Counted from the first letter of the stretch, positions 26,102 through 36,238 are shown. The stretch is 64,000 bases of DNA from Methylopila sp. M107 (GCF_000384475.1 NZ_ARWB01000001.1:1840176-1904175); one strand, 5' to 3'. Translations and numbers: made by a program. The notes: a model not told the origin generated them from the letters alone.

Positions 26102-27015
26102 GCGATTTCTTTCGCCGGCTTAATTTGGCCGAGCCGCCCGGCGAGCGCTTTCGCCTCGGAAACCAGCGCTTTGGTGGCCGGCGTCATGGGCTCGCGATGG
26201 GGCGCGACGAGCCCCACCGTGTGGACGACTTCCGGATCCACAATGGGGATCGAACGGATGTTAGACGGAAGGCCCATGATCTCCGCAAAGCTCTGCGGCA
26301 TGACGCTGGCCCAGGCGCCGGTGCGGACATGGGTGAACAGCGTCACGGTCGAGTTCGATTCGAGCGTCGGGGCCGGCGCCGCGCCCGCCTCGCGCAGCAG
26401 GCCTTCCACGATTCTGCGGTTCTGCATGTCCGGGGTCAGCAGGCAGAGCGGCACACGCCCGACCTCGCGCCATGTCACCGTCTGGCGATCGCCGAGCTCG
26501 CCGTCGGCGGCCGTGATCAGCCTGTAGCCCTCGCGCCAGATCGGCACCACCGACACGCGGCCGAGCGGCTCGTTGTCCAGATAGGTGACGCCGGCGTCGA
26601 CCTCAAGATTGTCGAGTTCGGTGCCGATCTCAAGCGACGTGCGGCTGAGGATCGTGAAGCGGACGTCCGGATGCCGGGCGCGGAACGGCGTCGTGAGCTG
26701 CGCGATCATCGGCAGCGCGGTCGGAATCACGGCGATCCGGAGGTGTCCGACGACGCCTCGCTTCAGCGCCTCGATGTCCTGCCGCATCGCCCTCGCGTCG
26801 CCGACGATGCGCCGCGCCCATTCCAGCGCGCGGTCGCCCTCGGGCGAGAATCCATGAAAGCGGGAGCCCCGCTCGACCAGGCGCACGCCGAGCGTATCCT
26901 CGAGCTGCTTGATGCCCGCGGAAAGCGTCGGCTGGGTGACGCCGCAACTCTCGGCTGCGCGCCCAAAATGCCTTTCCTGGGCGAGCGCGAGAAGAAAATC
27001 GAGCTTGTCGAGCAT
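26098..27015 (-). CDS. LysR-family regulator of the formate dehydrogenase operon
   Basis: A 305-residue LysR regulator. The N-terminal winged helix includes FLLALAQERHFGRAAESCGVTQPTLSAGIKQLEDTLGVRLVER; residues from about 90 on form the inducer-binding domain (LRIAVIPTALPMIAQLTTPF). The gene sits immediately upstream of fdsG on the same strand, as in other methylotroph and autotroph fds clusters, where it activates the operon in response to formate. The ATG at 27015 is preferred; an ATG at 27069 would add 18 residues not typical of the family. Confidence 0.9.
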   Translation of the reverse strand: MLDKLDFLLALAQERHFGRAAESCGVTQPTLSAGIKQLEDTLGVRLVERGSRFHGFSPEGDRALEWARRIVGDARAMRQDIEALKRGVVGHLRIAVIPTALPMIAQLTTPFRARHPDVRFTILSRTSLEIGTELDNLEVDAGVTYLDNEPLGRVSVVPIWREGYRLITAADGELGDRQTVTWREVGRVPLCLLTPDMQNRRIVEGLLREAGAAPAPTLESNSTVTLFTHVRTGAWASVMPQSFAEIMGLPSNIRSIPIVDPEVVHTVGLVAPHREPMTPATKALVSEAKALAGRLGQIKPAKEIA

Positions 27016-27197
27016 GCTGGTCCCGTCCTGCGTCGCACGAGCGGCAACGCTCTCGTACTGCAATTCCATACCGCAGGCGGACGGAATTCGGGACCAGATT
27101 CTTGCACCGACGGCCGAAGGACCTTTGATCCCCGGCCGTCGGCGCCGCGCAATGCGGATCTGAAGCGGTCGCGTCAGATCATTTCACGCGGGCCGGA

Positions 27198-27998
27198 TTA
27201 CTTCGAGGCCCACCAGGCGATGTCGGTGGCCTCGGCCGAACCTTCGATCGCTCCGGCCTTCTTGGTCGCGCCGGTCTTCAGGTCCACCGAGTAGAGTTCG
27301 CCGCCGGTGAGCAGCCAGGCGGCGTTCGAGCCGTCCGCGCTCGCGGCGATCTCGAACGCAACCGGACCGGACGGCTTCACGCCGAGCTTGCCGATCGCCG
27401 ACAGGATGCCGTCATTCGGCGGCGCCTGCTTCACGAGCGCAGGGATCGTGGCGTCGATGTCGAACAGTTCGGTCTTCTCGGCCTTCTTGCCGTTCAGCGA
27501 GTTGGTGTAGGCGCCGGCGACAATGTTCGGCGTCTCGCCCTTGTGCATGTCGGTCTCGGCGTATTTCAGCGTCCCGTCGACCGTCGCCTTGCCGTCGTCG
27601 ACGTTGACGCGGAGGCTGATGCCGCCGTCGGTCAGGATGCGCAGGCGGTCGGCGGCCGGGTTGAAGTCGACGGTGACCTTGGCGCCGGAGGCGATCTTCT
27701 CCGATAGCGCGCTCTTCTTGGTCGCCTTGCCGCTGGTCGGATCGATGGTGACGATGTCGCCGGCGGCGGTCACGCCGTAAAGCTGGCCGTCGGCCGGGCG
27801 CACGTCGATGCCGACGAGGTCCTCGGCGCCGGAAACGTCGACCTTGGCCGTGACCTTCAGGCTGTCTGGATCGACCAGCGCAAGCGACTTGCCGCCGATA
27901 AGCGCGATGACGCTGTCGGCGGACGCCGGCGCGGCGAAGCCGAGCGTCAAGGCGCCAAGCGCGCCGGCCGCCGCGAGGGCTCGAAGGGAAGCGGTCAT
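27198..27998 (-). CDS. Secreted DUF4394 protein
   Basis: A 266-residue exported protein: a signal peptide (SLRALAAAGALGALTLGFAAPASA) is followed by a DUF4394 repeat-like fold with GIDVRPADGQLYGVTAAGDIVTIDPTSGKAT, VDFNPAADRLRILTDGG and LRVNVDDG. The family is a six- or seven-bladed propeller-like periplasmic protein of unknown function. It is divergent from the ECF sigma gene with a shared 205-base promoter region, and DUF4394 genes commonly accompany such sigma/anti-sigma pairs. The ATG at 27998 has GGAG ahead. Confidence 0.85.
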   Translation of the reverse strand: MTASLRALAAAGALGALTLGFAAPASADSVIALIGGKSLALVDPDSLKVTAKVDVSGAEDLVGIDVRPADGQLYGVTAAGDIVTIDPTSGKATKKSALSEKIASGAKVTVDFNPAADRLRILTDGGISLRVNVDDGKATVDGTLKYAETDMHKGETPNIVAGAYTNSLNGKKAEKTELFDIDATIPALVKQAPPNDGILSAIGKLGVKPSGPVAFEIAASADGSNAAWLLTGGELYSVDLKTGATKKAGAIEGSAEATDIAWWASK

Positions 27999-28083
27999 GA
28001 CAGTCTCCGTCTTGTGTGTCGTCGACGCCGTTCGGCGACGCTGACCCGGAAACACGGCCCGCCATGGAATTGGATGCACGACC

Positions 28084-28130
28084 GCGCATCCCGATTTGTT
28101 GATCGAGATTATTTGCGCATCCGCGCATCC
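28084..28130 (+). repeat. Three GCGCATCC direct repeats in the DUF4394/ECF promoter region
   Basis: GCGCATCC occurs at 28084-28091, 28115-28122 and 28123-28130 in the divergent region between the DUF4394 gene and the ECF sigma gene. A related GGATGC lies on the same strand at 28072. The 31- and 8-base spacings are compatible with a promoter element or a regulator site. The function is unproven. Confidence 0.35.
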
Positions 28131-28203
28131 GAACCCCATGCATTGCGGGTAAGTTTCCGAATGTCGATGCGATGCTCGTTCGACATCCAGACAAACGGAC
28201 GCG

Positions 28204-28779
28204 ATGACCGTCGACCACCAGTTCCAAGCCGGCGCGAGTTATGCCGGCGCCGATCCAATTTCTGGGGCGCTCGCGGCCTGCGCCAATGGCGACCGCGCAG
28301 CGCTAAGAGCGATCTATGATCGTGAGGCGTCGACGCTGCTCGGCGTCGCGACGCGCATCGTGCGCCGGCGCGAACTCGCCGAAGAGGTGCTGCAGGACGC
28401 CTTCGTCCAGATCTGGCGGAGGGCGTCGAGTTTTGACCCGGCGCTCGGCTCCGGCCGCGCCTGGGTCTACGCGGTCGTGCGCAACCGCGCCCTGAACCAG
28501 CTCAGGGACGACCGCCACATGCCGGTCGACGACCGGGAGCTCGAATCCTTCTCGGCGCGCGACGACGAAGCCGATGACGCCTTCGAGCGGCTTGCCGAGA
28601 GCGACGCGCTGAAGCGGTGTCTCGGCGGACTCGACCCGCTGCGCCGCAAGGCGGTGCTGCTCGCCTATGTGTCGGGCATGACGCATGGCGAAATCGCCGG
28701 CAAGCTCGGCGCGCCGCTCGGCACCGTGAAGGCGTGGATCCGCCGTTCCCTGCTCTCGCTCCGGGCCTGCCTGTCATGA
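28204..28779 (+). CDS. ECF RNA polymerase sigma factor (SigK-like)
   Basis: A 191-residue group 4 sigma factor. Region 2 is LRAIYDREASTLLGVATRIVRRRELAEEVLQDAFVQIW; region 4 is LGGLDPLRRKAVLLAYVSGMTHGEIAGKLGAPLGTVKAWIRRSL. The linker is acidic. The pairing with a downstream membrane anti-sigma factor (ATGA overlap) and an upstream secreted DUF4394 protein fits an envelope-stress or oxidative-stress unit of the SigK/RskA type. It probably drives its own promoter and the divergent gene. Confidence 0.9.
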   Translation: MTVDHQFQAGASYAGADPISGALAACANGDRAALRAIYDREASTLLGVATRIVRRRELAEEVLQDAFVQIWRRASSFDPALGSGRAWVYAVVRNRALNQLRDDRHMPVDDRELESFSARDDEADDAFERLAESDALKRCLGGLDPLRRKAVLLAYVSGMTHGEIAGKLGAPLGTVKAWIRRSLLSLRACLS

Positions 28780-29510
28780 GCGAGGACAGGCGCTCCCTGC
28801 AGGAACTCGCCGGCGAGTACGCGCTCGGCCTGCTCGACGCAGGCGAGGCCGCGGCGTTCGAAAGCCGCGCCGCGCGCGATCCGGCGGCGGCCGCCGCGCT
28901 GTCGGACTGGCGGGAGCGCCTGGTCGGCCTCGACGCCGCCGCCCCGCCGATTCCGCCGTCTGCGGAGCTGTGGGCGCGGATCGACGGCGCGATCGACGCA
29001 CGCGAGACGCACGCTTCGACGCAGGCGCGCGCGGAAGCGCCGCCCTCGCCTTCCCTCGCGGCGCGGCTCTGGGGCAGCGTCGCGGCGTGGCGCGGGGCCG
29101 CGCTCGCGGGCGCCGTCGCAAGCGTCGCGCTCGCCTTCGTCTCGGTTTCGGCCTACAGGACCGCCGAACGTCAGCCGCAGGTGATCGCCGTGCTGCTCAC
29201 GCCGGACGGCAAGCCTGGCGCGATCGTTGACGTCTTCGCCGACGGCTCATCCTATGTCGCTCCGCTTTTGGACGTCTCGGTGCCGAGCGATCGGATCATG
29301 CAGGTCTGGACCCTGCCGGACAAAACGACCGGCCCGGTCTCTCTCGGTCTGCTCGAGAACGACGGCAGCGCCCGCCTGCAGCCGGCGTCGCTGCCCGCGC
29401 CAAAACCCCAGCAGCTCTACGAGATCACGCTGGAGCCGAGCGGCGGCTCGCCGACCGGCAGGCCGACCGGCCCGATCCTGTTCAAGGGATTCGCGGAACG
29501 CCCGCGCTGA
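28776..29510 (+). CDS. Membrane anti-sigma factor (RskA/DUF2337 type)
   Basis: A 244-residue one-helix membrane protein. The N-terminal cytoplasmic part, LQELAGEYALGLLDAGEAAAFESRAARDP, is the zinc-less anti-sigma domain. A single transmembrane helix lies at about residues 108-128 (GAALAGAVASVALAFVSVSA). The periplasmic C-terminal domain (QPQVIAVLLTPDGKPGAIVDV to QLYEITLEPSGGSPTGRPTGPILF) is the RskA C-terminal fold. The start overlaps the sigma stop (ATGA). It should hold the sigma factor at the membrane. Confidence 0.9.
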   Translation: MSEDRRSLQELAGEYALGLLDAGEAAAFESRAARDPAAAAALSDWRERLVGLDAAAPPIPPSAELWARIDGAIDARETHASTQARAEAPPSPSLAARLWGSVAAWRGAALAGAVASVALAFVSVSAYRTAERQPQVIAVLLTPDGKPGAIVDVFADGSSYVAPLLDVSVPSDRIMQVWTLPDKTTGPVSLGLLENDGSARLQPASLPAPKPQQLYEITLEPSGGSPTGRPTGPILFKGFAERPR

Positions 29511-29600
29511 CAGAGCGCAGGAGGCGTCGCCTTGCCGTTCCGCCGCCGAGGCTTAGCTTGGCGGTGAGATCGGTTTCCGTTTGAACGGGATCGCTCCCGA

Positions 29601-29696
29601 CGTCATGCCCGGCGAAGCCGGGTATTCACGACTTCGGCGCAGCGCTCCACGATCCCTGAAAGTCGTGGATACCCGCGCTGCCGCGCGGGCATGACG
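29601..29696. repeat. Palindromic intergenic repeat, family A, copy 2
   Basis: The stretch runs from CGTCATGCCCGGCGAAGCC to GCGCGGGCATGACG, with inner arms GTATTCACGACTT and AAGTCGTGGATACCC. It can form a single long hairpin. It lies between the anti-sigma gene and the GST gene. Confidence 0.8.
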
Positions 29697-29759
29697 GATG
29701 GGCCAACGGGCGTGAAGCCGCTCAATCGACGCGACGATCGCCTGTTCAAGGACCGCCCT

Positions 29760-30473
29760 ATGGCCGAAGCCCCCGGAAGCCCGATCGACCTCTATTACTG
29801 GCCGACGCCGAACGGCTGGAAGATCACGATCATGCTGGAGGAACTCGGCCTCCCCTACCGGCTGATCCCCGTCAACATCGGCGCCGGCGACCAGTTCAAG
29901 CCCGATTTCCTGAAGATCTCGCCGAACAACAAGATGCCCGCGATCGTCGATCCCGACGGTCCCGGCGGCGAACCGATCTCCGTCTTCGAGTCCGGCGCGA
30001 TCCTGCAGTATCTCGGCCGCAAGACCGGCAAGCTCTACCCCACAGACGAGCGCAAGCGGGTCGAGGTGGACGAGTGGCTGTTTTGGCAGATGGGCGGTTT
30101 CGGCCCGATGCTCGGGCAAGTCCATCACTTCCGGAATTATGCGCCGGAGAAAATCCCCTACGCGATCGACCGCTACGTCAACGAGGCGAACCGGCTCTAC
30201 GGCGTGCTCGATGAGCGCCTCGCCGGCCGAGACTTCATCTGCGGCGACTATTCGATCGCCGACATCGCCGCGGTCGGCTGGGCCAAGCTCTGGGACAAGC
30301 AAGGCCAATCGATCGACGACACGCCGAACGTCAAGCGCTGGCTCGAACGGCTGCTCGCGCGCCCCGCCGTCGCGCGAGGCCTCGCCGCCAAGGTGGACGC
30401 CCCGAAATCCGATCTCGCAACCGACAAGGACGCGCAGAAGATCCTCTTCGGCCAACGCGCAAGGCGCGCCTGA
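29760..30473 (+). CDS. Glutathione S-transferase (Nu-class, YghU/YfcG-like)
   Basis: A 237-residue protein with an N-terminal thioredoxin-like domain (IDLYYWPTPNGWKITIMLEELGLPY) and a C-terminal all-helical domain. The T-P-N-G-W-K motif is that of the disulfide-reductase-like YghU/YfcG group; PNNKMPAIVD and ESGAILQYLG bind glutathione. The C-terminal FICGDYSIADIAAVGW is the usual N-capping box region. The ATG at 29760 was chosen because the upstream codons are in a repeat. Physiological substrate unknown. Confidence 0.88.
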   Translation: MAEAPGSPIDLYYWPTPNGWKITIMLEELGLPYRLIPVNIGAGDQFKPDFLKISPNNKMPAIVDPDGPGGEPISVFESGAILQYLGRKTGKLYPTDERKRVEVDEWLFWQMGGFGPMLGQVHHFRNYAPEKIPYAIDRYVNEANRLYGVLDERLAGRDFICGDYSIADIAAVGWAKLWDKQGQSIDDTPNVKRWLERLLARPAVARGLAAKVDAPKSDLATDKDAQKILFGQRARRA

Positions 30474-30590
30474 GGCGATCGCGCGCGGAACGACTTTTCG
30501 CGCGCGCGCGTTCCCGCTTCGACATTCTCGCCCAAATCGGCGCATTTCCCCGTGCGGCCGATCTTTGAAAAATCAGGAGACTTCAAGAAG

Positions 30591-30875
30591 ATGTCCGACA
30601 CAATTCCCGGCGCCGCTGGCGAAACCGCCCTCGAAGCCGATCTCGCGACCCTCAAGGCCGACGTCTCGCGACTGACAGAGACGCTGTCGGCGCTCGTTTC
30701 CGACAGCGCCGCGACCGCCCGCAACGCCGCGCGCGAGGGCGTCGACACCGCCAAGGCGCATGTGACAAACGCGGCCGACGACCTCAGCGAGACGATCGAG
30801 CAGAACCCGCTGACCGCCGTGCTCATCGCGCTCGGCATCGGATATGTGGTGGGCGCTCTGGGGCGGCGTCGCTGA
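30591..30875 (+). CDS. DUF883/ElaB-like membrane-anchored protein
   Basis: A 94-residue protein: a long amphipathic, coiled-coil-like N-terminal part (EADLATLKADVSRLTETLSALV) and a C-terminal hydrophobic helix NPLTAVLIALGIGYVVGALGRRR. This is the layout of the DUF883 (ElaB/YqjD) family of tail-anchored, possibly ribosome-associated inner-membrane proteins. AGGAGA lies upstream. The stop overlaps the next start by one base (TGATG), so both are co-translated. Confidence 0.8.
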   Translation: MSDTIPGAAGETALEADLATLKADVSRLTETLSALVSDSAATARNAAREGVDTAKAHVTNAADDLSETIEQNPLTAVLIALGIGYVVGALGRRR

Positions 30876-31366
30876 TGCTTCGCCTGCTGATGCAGGCTGG
30901 ACTTGGGCTCGCGACGTTCAATCTCGGCCGGCGCATCGGCCAGATCAAACGGCTTGCGGCCTTTATGGCCGTCGCCGGGATCATCGGGCTGCTCGGGCTC
31001 GGAGCGCTGACCGCTGCGCTCGTCATCTATCTCGAGCCGAGGCTCGGCGCTGCGGGCGCGGCGGCGGCCGTCGGCGCCGGCCTGCTGACGCTGGCGGCGC
31101 TTGTCGGCTGGGTCGGGACATGGAAGCGCAAGCCAAAGGCGCGGACGCCGATCTTCGAGCGGGTCCGCGCCGAAGTCGGAGCCGCCGCCGGAGCGGTCGC
31201 GGCGTCGCGGGCGCGACCGGCAAGAGCCGCGCGCGCGGCGCGCGACGAAGCTATCGTCGATGACGGCTCGCCCCTACCGGTCCCCCCCGGCCAGAAGCGC
31301 AAGCGCGCCGTGAACATCGTGCTGATCGCGACGCTCGCAGGCGTGATCCTCGGTCGCAGGCTGTAG
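30875..31366 (+). CDS. Two-helix membrane protein, phage-holin-superfamily-like, basic tail
   Basis: A 163-residue protein coupled to the ElaB-like gene. Helices at about residues 27-52 (LAAFMAVAGIIGLLGLGALTAALVIYL) and 58-82 are followed by a highly basic, alanine/arginine-rich cytoplasmic region and a third short helix at the end (NIVLIATLAGVILG). The order ElaB-like then two-helix protein resembles YqjD-YqjE pairs in proteobacteria. The function is not known. A strong terminator follows at 31394. Confidence 0.6.
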   Translation: MLRLLMQAGLGLATFNLGRRIGQIKRLAAFMAVAGIIGLLGLGALTAALVIYLEPRLGAAGAAAAVGAGLLTLAALVGWVGTWKRKPKARTPIFERVRAEVGAAAGAVAASRARPARAARAARDEAIVDDGSPLPVPPGQKRKRAVNIVLIATLAGVILGRRL

Positions 31367-31393
31367 AGGGCGGCCATCGCCGCGACATACAAA

Positions 31394-31426
31394 AAGCGCC
31401 GCCGCGGACGTTCCGCGGCGGCGCTT
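31394..31426. terminator. Strong GC hairpin between convergent genes
   Basis: A perfect 15-base inverted repeat (AAGCGCCGCCGCGGA with its complement) around a three-base loop lies between the two-helix membrane protein gene and the convergent secreted protein gene. A run of A precedes it and CATTTT follows, so it can end transcription from both sides. Confidence 0.75.
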
Positions 31427-31454
31427 CATTTTCAGGCTTTGTCCTGACGCGACG

Positions 31455-31781
31455 TCAGTTCTTGGTGTCGGCCGGCGCGGCCTTTTTCGGGGCAGGCTCC
31501 ACCGCGCCGCCGGTCGCGGCCGAGTTCGGATCGGCGTCGGGCCGCTTCATGCCGCTGCCGGAACCGCCGGAGCCGGACGTCGGCGCCGCCTTGTCCGGCC
31601 GCGCCATCTTGCCGCCGGGCGCATCGGCGGTGGTCGCGTCGGGCCGCGCCTCGCCGCTGTTGGTGGTCGTCGCCGGGTTCTTTCCGGCGCCGGTGTCGTA
31701 TCCCGACTGTGCGCTCGCGACCGTCGCGACAGGCGCGAGGGCGAGAGCGCTTGCGAGCGCGACGCTGGTGATCTTGCGCAT
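31455..31781 (-). CDS. Small secreted, low-complexity hypothetical protein
   Basis: A 108-residue protein with a clear signal peptide (KITSVALASALALAPVATVASA, cut before QSGYD) and a mature part rich in Gly, Ala, Pro, Asp and Ser (TSGSGGSGSGMKRPDADPNS). No domain is recognised. The gene ends in the shared terminator and has an isolated promoter in the AT-rich region to its right. The mature protein is probably disordered. Confidence 0.65.
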   Translation of the reverse strand: MRKITSVALASALALAPVATVASAQSGYDTGAGKNPATTTNSGEARPDATTADAPGGKMARPDKAAPTSGSGGSGSGMKRPDADPNSAATGGAVEPAPKKAAPADTKN

Positions 31782-32442
31782 GAAGATGCTCCTGACTTGG
31801 TCGACCCTGCACGCCGCCGACAGACGCCGACATATTCAAGGAGACCAAAATATATTGCAGTCTGTTTCTACATGATTTTTGGAAGCCAAAGATCAAGTGG
31901 CGCCGAATGAGCCCGCGCTCAAAAATATATTTCTTCTAGTCGGAACATTTTGAGCAATGTTATTTCACGTACTACTTATCTAGCGATCGCTTTGGGCGCC
32001 TGTATGTCGCGTCGTCAATCGGCGTGCATGCGCGAACGCCCGCCGGCGGTTCGGTCTGCGGGCAAGCCAATGGTCTCGGCCATTTTCGGTAAGGTCGAGG
32101 CCCCGCCGCTCGATACGCGCGCCGATCGGTTGTTTCATGGCGCGCGGCTTTGCCGTTGTGGCCTCGCAAATCCACACCACGACGCCGCGTTGCATTCGCC
32201 GACGTGGTTGAGAGACGGTCAACGCGCAGCGCGCGCCTGAAAGCCCCGGCCGCGACCCTTCCGTTGTCGCTCTTGGAACAAAACGGTGAACGGACGCCTA
32301 AATTTACCTGTCGTTTTCAGATCATTCAAATTGGATTCATCTCAACTTTTAAGCGCATGGTAGCAGCCTGATCGCGATAGTCTTCATCAAGAACGGCGGC
32401 GACGACAGCAGCCGGAAGATGAAGACAGGCAGGATCAAGCAA
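31782..32442. other. 660-base region without a recognisable gene
   Basis: The first part (31830-31990) is AT-rich and probably holds the promoter of the small secreted protein. Short open frames at about 31950-32240 (plus) and 31972-32222 (minus) carry no signal peptide, helix pattern or family motif and have no ribosome site of note. AT-rich sequence at 32300-32370 precedes the Sel1-like gene. No tRNA- or riboswitch-like fold was recognised. Confidence 0.5.
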
Positions 32443-32709
32443 ATGGCTCGTTTCGACATGCCCTCCACGGACTGCGGCGCGCTCGGCGTGGTCGTCTCCG
32501 GCGCGATGTACTTCCAGCTCGGCCTGTCCTACGCGACCGGCCGCAACGTCCCTCTCGACCGCGTCACGGCTCACAAGTGGCTCAACCTCGCCGCTCGCGA
32601 AGGCGTCAAGGAAGCAGCCGCCATGCGCCGCGAGCTCGCATTCGAGATGACGCGGGACGAAATCGCCGCCGCCCAGCGCGCCGCCCGCGAGCATCTCTCG
32701 ATCCATTGA
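32443..32709 (+). CDS. Sel1-repeat-like small protein
   Basis: An 88-residue protein containing one Sel1-type (SLR) repeat: MYFQLGLSYATGRNVPLDRVTAHKWLNLAAREGVKEA, followed by a helical RRELAFEMTRDEIAAAQRAAREHL tail. A near-identical arrangement (FDMPSTDCGALG start, SLR, then amphipathic tail) is common in Hyphomicrobiales. The repeat mediates protein interaction. The ATG at 32443 has AGGA about 8 bases upstream. It lies just before tRNA-Ser. Confidence 0.8.
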   Translation: MARFDMPSTDCGALGVVVSGAMYFQLGLSYATGRNVPLDRVTAHKWLNLAAREGVKEAAAMRRELAFEMTRDEIAAAQRAAREHLSIH

Positions 32710-32794
32710 CCGGCGAAGACCTCCGCGGATCGCGGGCGTCTTGCGGGGAGAGCCGTTGACCGGCTCATGCGCCCCGTGTACCCCTGCCGGCCGT

Positions 32795-32886
32795 GGAGAC
32801 GTGGCCGAGAGGCTGAAGGCACTCGTTTGCTAAATGAGCAGACCTGGAAACGGGTCTCGAGGGTTCGAATCCCTCCGTCTCCGCCA
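32795..32886 (+). tRNA. tRNA-Ser (anticodon GCU)
   Basis: The acceptor stem GGAGACG pairs with CGTCTCC, followed by G and an encoded CCA (32884-32886). The anticodon loop TTTGCTAAA in a TCG(T)/(A)TGA-type stem gives anticodon GCU, reading AGC and AGU. A long variable arm (GACCTGGAAACGGGTC) and GGTTCGAATCC T-loop confirm a class II serine tRNA. It stands alone. Confidence 0.97.
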
Positions 32887-33071
32887 CTTCACTCGGTTGG
32901 CCTGACGAGATCGCCGAGTTGGACATCCGCTTCGCGGTGATCGCTCCGCCGGACCGAATTCTCGCCACAATCGCAGCGCCAATGCACGCCACGAACGGTC
33001 CTGGCGTCCCAGCGAGAGGCGTGAAATTGGCGCGCAACATTTCGGTCAACTCGAAACACATCGACGGCGTG

Positions 33072-33302
33072 ATGGAAGGCGCCTTCCTGCTCGGCACGCT
33101 CGCGCTGTTCGGCGCTCTCGGCGCAGCCGTGGGGACGTATTTCATCCGCTCCACGTGGGTCCTGTCGATCGACGAAGCCGTCGGAATAGCCAGCGCCCTG
33201 TTCGCGACTTTCAGCTTCGGCGCCGCCCTGGCGATCTACCTGGTCCAGCGCAGGAGCGAAGCCGAGAGGCTCGCGAAGAGCGGGGCGTCCGCCGAGCGGT
33301 AG
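33072..33302 (+). CDS. Small two-helix membrane protein, hypothetical
   Basis: From the ATG at 33072 the frame gives 76 residues with two clear transmembrane helices (EGAFLLGTLALFGALGAAVGTYFI and EAVGIASALFATFSFGAALAIYLV) and a charged tail RRSEAERLAK. The frame is open back to 32919, so a longer form is possible, but the extra part is not membrane-like and overlaps the tRNA trailer. No family is recognised. Confidence 0.45.
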   Translation: MEGAFLLGTLALFGALGAAVGTYFIRSTWVLSIDEAVGIASALFATFSFGAALAIYLVQRRSEAERLAKSGASAER

Positions 33303-33383
33303 TTCCAGAACGCGACGCATCGCCTGGCGCGTCGATCGCCGTCGGCGTCGACGGGACCCGGCCGATATGTCTATCTGGGCGCC

Positions 33384-33605
33384 ATGAGAAAAACCGCCGC
33401 CGCGATCACCGCCGCCGTCATCGGTCTCGCCCTTGCGGGCTGCGCGGGAGGTGCGGGCGATCCATGCCGCAGCGCCGGCCATACGCCCAGAACCGTCGGC
33501 TACGACAATTGCGAGGCCAAGCGGGCCGACGATCAGGCGCGGGGCGCGCGCAGGATCGCAAACGAGATGCCGATTGGCGGCTACGGCCCGATCGGCCGCT
33601 TCTGA
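33384..33605 (+). CDS. Small lipoprotein, hypothetical
   Basis: A 73-residue protein with a lipoprotein signal (KTAAAITAAVIGLALAGCAGG; lipobox L-A-G-C, cysteine at about residue 21). The mature part is short, with two further cysteines (DPCRSAGH and DNCEAK) that may form a disulfide. No domain is recognised. It is upstream of the M32 peptidase gene on the same strand with a 40-base gap. Confidence 0.6.
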   Translation: MRKTAAAITAAVIGLALAGCAGGAGDPCRSAGHTPRTVGYDNCEAKRADDQARGARRIANEMPIGGYGPIGRF

Positions 33606-33645
33606 TCCGCCGCGACCAGGCTCGCGCGTCCGTCCAGGGAGCCCC

Positions 33646-35139
<1,494 letters not shown>

Positions 35140-35149
35140 CGCTGCCCCC

Positions 35150-36238
35150 TCACCTGGCCTTCTCCTTCTTCAGCAGCGCGCGCTTGCGCTCGACGCCCCA
35201 GCGGTAGCCGGACAGCGCGCCGTCCTCGCGCACCACGCGGTGGCAGGGGATGACCACCGCGAGCTTGTTCGCGCCGCAGGCCTGCGCCACCGCCCGCGCC
35301 GACTTCGGCGCGCCGATCGCCTTTGCGATCTGCGTGTAGCTTGCGGTGCGGCCCAGCGGAACGTCGCGCAGCGCTTTCCACACACGCTGCTGAAAGGCCG
35401 TGCCCTGAATGTCGAGCGGCAGCCCGAAGCCTTTGTCCGGTTGCTCGACGGCCGCCACCACGGCCTCCACCACCGCCTCGTAATCGGCTTCGCCGGCCAA
35501 AAGCCGCGCCTTCGGGAAACGATGCGTCAGGTCGGCCACAAGCGCGTCCCGGTCGTCGCCGAGCGCGATCAGGCACACCCCGCGCTCGCTCGAGGCGACG
35601 AGAACGATGCCGAGCGACGAGGCCCCGATCGCAAACCGTATCGTTGTCCCCTCCCCGCCCGCCTTGAACGCTCCGGGCGTCATGCCGAACATCCCGTCGG
35701 CGGCGGCGTAGAACCTGCCGTTCGAGTTGAACCCAGCGCCGTAGATCGCCGACGTCACGGATGTCTTGGCGTCGGACAACTCCGCCCTGGCGCGTTTCGC
35801 GCGCTCTGCGTCCGCATAGGCTTTCGGCGTCAGGCCCGTGGCCGCCTTGAACAGGCGGTGCAGGTGGAACGGGCTGATCCCGGCGCGCGCCGCAAGCGCC
35901 TCCAGCCGCGGCGACTCTTCCGCCTGCTCGATATGGCGGCAGACGTCCGCCACGAGGCCGGCGTGACGTTCCGCGAGCCCGGCGTCTTTCGGCCGACACC
36001 GCTTGCAGGCGCGAAAGCCCGCTGTCTCCGCCTCTTCCCAGGTCGCGACGAAGCGGACGTTTTCGGGTTTTGGCCGGCGCGCAGGACAGGACGGGCGGCA
36101 GTAGATCCCGGTCGAGGCGACGCAGGTGTAGAACGTCCCGTCCGCGGTCCGGTCGCGCGAGACGAGAGCGCGCCAACGTGGGTCGAGCTCTGTGCTCGGA
36201 GCGACCTGCGCGGTGTGGGCTTCGAGGGTTCGGGGCAT
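35150..36238 (-). CDS. ada: Bifunctional Ada: methylphosphotriester/AraC regulator and O6-methylguanine-DNA methyltransferase
   Basis: A 362-residue complete Ada. Residues about 15-90 hold the zinc/methyl-acceptor domain (YTCVASTGIYCRPSCPARRP and FRACKRCRP). The AraC-type helix-turn-helix follows (EALAARAGISPFHLHRLFKAATGLTPKAYADA). The C-terminal methyltransferase has GTAFQQRVWKALRDVPLGRTASYTQIA and the acceptor site VVIPCHRVV. Methylation of the N-terminal cysteine turns Ada into an activator of the alkylation response; relevant for a methylating habitat. A divergent promoter faces the DUF3617 gene. Confidence 0.95.
   Translation of the reverse strand: MPRTLEAHTAQVAPSTELDPRWRALVSRDRTADGTFYTCVASTGIYCRPSCPARRPKPENVRFVATWEEAETAGFRACKRCRPKDAGLAERHAGLVADVCRHIEQAEESPRLEALAARAGISPFHLHRLFKAATGLTPKAYADAERAKRARAELSDAKTSVTSAIYGAGFNSNGRFYAAADGMFGMTPGAFKAGGEGTTIRFAIGASSLGIVLVASSERGVCLIALGDDRDALVADLTHRFPKARLLAGEADYEAVVEAVVAAVEQPDKGFGLPLDIQGTAFQQRVWKALRDVPLGRTASYTQIAKAIGAPKSARAVAQACGANKLAVVIPCHRVVREDGALSGYRWGVERKRALLKKEKAR

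Noticed and set aside
28084-28130. Calling the GCGCATCC repeats a CRISPR-like or phage attachment array
   Set aside because: Repeats are only 8 bases, with irregular spacing and no cas, integrase or tRNA end nearby.
31950-32240. Open frames in the 660-base gap before the Sel1-like gene
   Set aside because: No ribosome site, no motif and no supporting neighbours; recorded as non-coding.
32795-32886. tRNA-Ser as a genomic-island attachment site
   Set aside because: No integrase gene and no repeat of the tRNA 3' end were noticed in the following sequence.
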